Of a stretch of 6,583 bases of DNA, positions 6,053 to 6,583 are shown one piece after another. Below the pieces are notes generated by a model. The model made no database searches and was not told the origin of the DNA. It was given only the letters and a program-made list of their open reading frames with translations. Every line of letters starts with the position of its first letter. The stretch's first letter is position 1. Origin of the DNA: Actinomycetes bacterium (GTDB taxonomy: Bacteria; Actinomycetota; Acidimicrobiia; Spongiisociales; UBA5794); the NCBI GenBank assembly GCA_024275815.1, contig JAJRYI010000252.1, positions 1 through 6,583 of the forward strand, in the 5' to 3' direction. Both the position numbers and the translations under genes were made by a program.

Positions 6053-6077
6053 TCGCGTGCTCGAAATGGTAAATCCC

Positions 6078-6102
6078 TTAGTATCTGGCTCCGGATTAGT
6101 AT
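6078..6102. repeat. TTAGTAT direct repeat in the divergent haem protein/narK intergenic region
   Basis: TTAGTAT occurs at 6078-6084 and again at 6096-6102, starts 18 bp apart, in the 115-bp divergent intergenic region. This is an AT-rich island in GC-rich DNA. It could be a regulator site or part of the narK promoter (TAGTAT as a weak -10). Only two copies are present. Confidence 0.35.
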
Positions 6103-6150
6103 GGAATCGTCAACCGACGTTCACCGACCTTCAAGAGGAGAAGAGGGAGC

Positions 6151-6583
6151 ATGAACCCCGGCGACCGCCCGTCTGAGTCAGGAACAACGACGACCCCACC
6201 GAAGTTGCTCGACTTCAACCAGGAACGGATACGGACACTCCACTACACGTGGATCGCGTTCTTCATGACGTTCTACATCTGGTTCAACCTTGCACCGCTG
6301 GCGACCACCATCCTCGAATCCGGGGCTGCCGGGTTGACGAAGGAACACCTCAAGATCCTGATGATCGCCAACGTCGCCCTCACGATCCCTGCCCGCATCG
6401 TGGTCGGGGCACTCATCGACCGGTTCGGGGCCAGGATCGTGTTCAGCGCGCTGATGGTCACGATGGCTATCCCCACGATCGCGTTTGCCATGGGCAACTC
6501 GTTCATGCAGATGCTTCTCGCCCGCCTCATCTTGAGCTCCGTCGGTGCAGGCTTCGTGATCGGCATCAAGATGATCGCCCAGT
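6151..6583 (+). CDS. narK: NarK-type MFS nitrate/nitrite transporter, N-terminal part (runs off the window)
   Basis: The frame is open from ATG 6151 to the window edge: 144 codons of a protein that is normally about 400-450 residues or more. After a short cytoplasmic N-terminus, the LLDFNQERIRTLHYTW stretch (19-34) leads into the first helix, with WFNLAPLATTI at 44-54, LTKEHLKIL at 62-70 and LTIPARIVVG at 77-86. The MFS motif-A loop GALIDRFGAR is at 86-95, followed by a helix with VGAGFVIGIKM (131-141). This pattern is typical of the NarK/nitrate-nitrite porter family of the plasma membrane. R82 is in the place of the substrate-binding arginine of helix 2 in NarK, by rough alignment. AGAGGAG (6134-6140) lies 10 nt before the ATG. 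It is divergent from the haem-binding gene. Direction, nitrate versus nitrite, and any downstream nitrate-reductase genes cannot be seen. Confidence 0.87.
   Translation, partial: MNPGDRPSESGTTTTPPKLLDFNQERIRTLHYTWIAFFMTFYIWFNLAPLATTILESGAAGLTKEHLKILMIANVALTIPARIVVGALIDRFGARIVFSALMVTMAIPTIAFAMGNSFMQMLLARLILSSVGAGFVIGIKMIAQ

Overview
The window looks like chromosomal DNA from a high-GC Gram-positive-type bacterium, most likely an Actinomycetota lineage (possibly Acidimicrobiia-like; this is inference). The grounds are the high GC content, GTG starts, strong GGAGG-type ribosome binding sites, UGA as the stop of every complete gene, and a CIRCE-like heat-shock operator.

Layout. (1) 91-579 (+) is a lipoprotein of the DUF411/CopG copper-protein family. 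Its reading frame is uninterrupted except for one in-frame TGA at 241-243, exactly where the first cysteine of the family's CGCC motif is expected (giving U/*-G-C-C). A hairpin with bacterial SECIS geometry lies just downstream. This is the most exciting item here: a candidate selenocysteine-containing DUF411/CopG protein. A strong hairpin at 608-638 separates it from the convergent gene. (2) 671-1165 (-) is an Hsp20 small heat-shock protein with a near-perfect ribosome binding site and a CIRCE-like operator at 1203-1229. (3) 1230-1693 has no supportable gene but holds several inverted repeats. (4) 1694-4816 (+) is an ABC-exporter operon: a secreted, membrane-anchored NEW3-type protein, a CcmA-type ATPase and a NosY-like ABC-2 permease, with a 4-bp gap and then a 4-bp overlap. 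The ATPase carries an in-frame TAG at 3093-3095 between its Walker A and signature motifs. (5) 6035-4843 (-) is a probable two-gene unit: a membrane-anchored CXXCH haem-binding protein with an acidic tail, followed by an alpha/beta hydrolase of the dienelactone-hydrolase type. (6) 6151 to the right edge (+) is the start of a NarK-type MFS nitrate/nitrite transporter, divergent from the haem-binding gene.

How the parts fit: the ABC operon is a coherent transport unit of unknown substrate. The DUF411/CopG lipoprotein and Hsp20 fit metal and protein-folding stress, and the haem protein and NarK fit respiratory or nitrogen metabolism, but no single pathway joins all of them. The main caution is that two genes have one in-frame stop each, so sequencing error or recent nonsense mutation must be excluded. 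The TGA is nevertheless far better explained by recoding than the TAG, because of its exact cysteine position and its SECIS-like hairpin.
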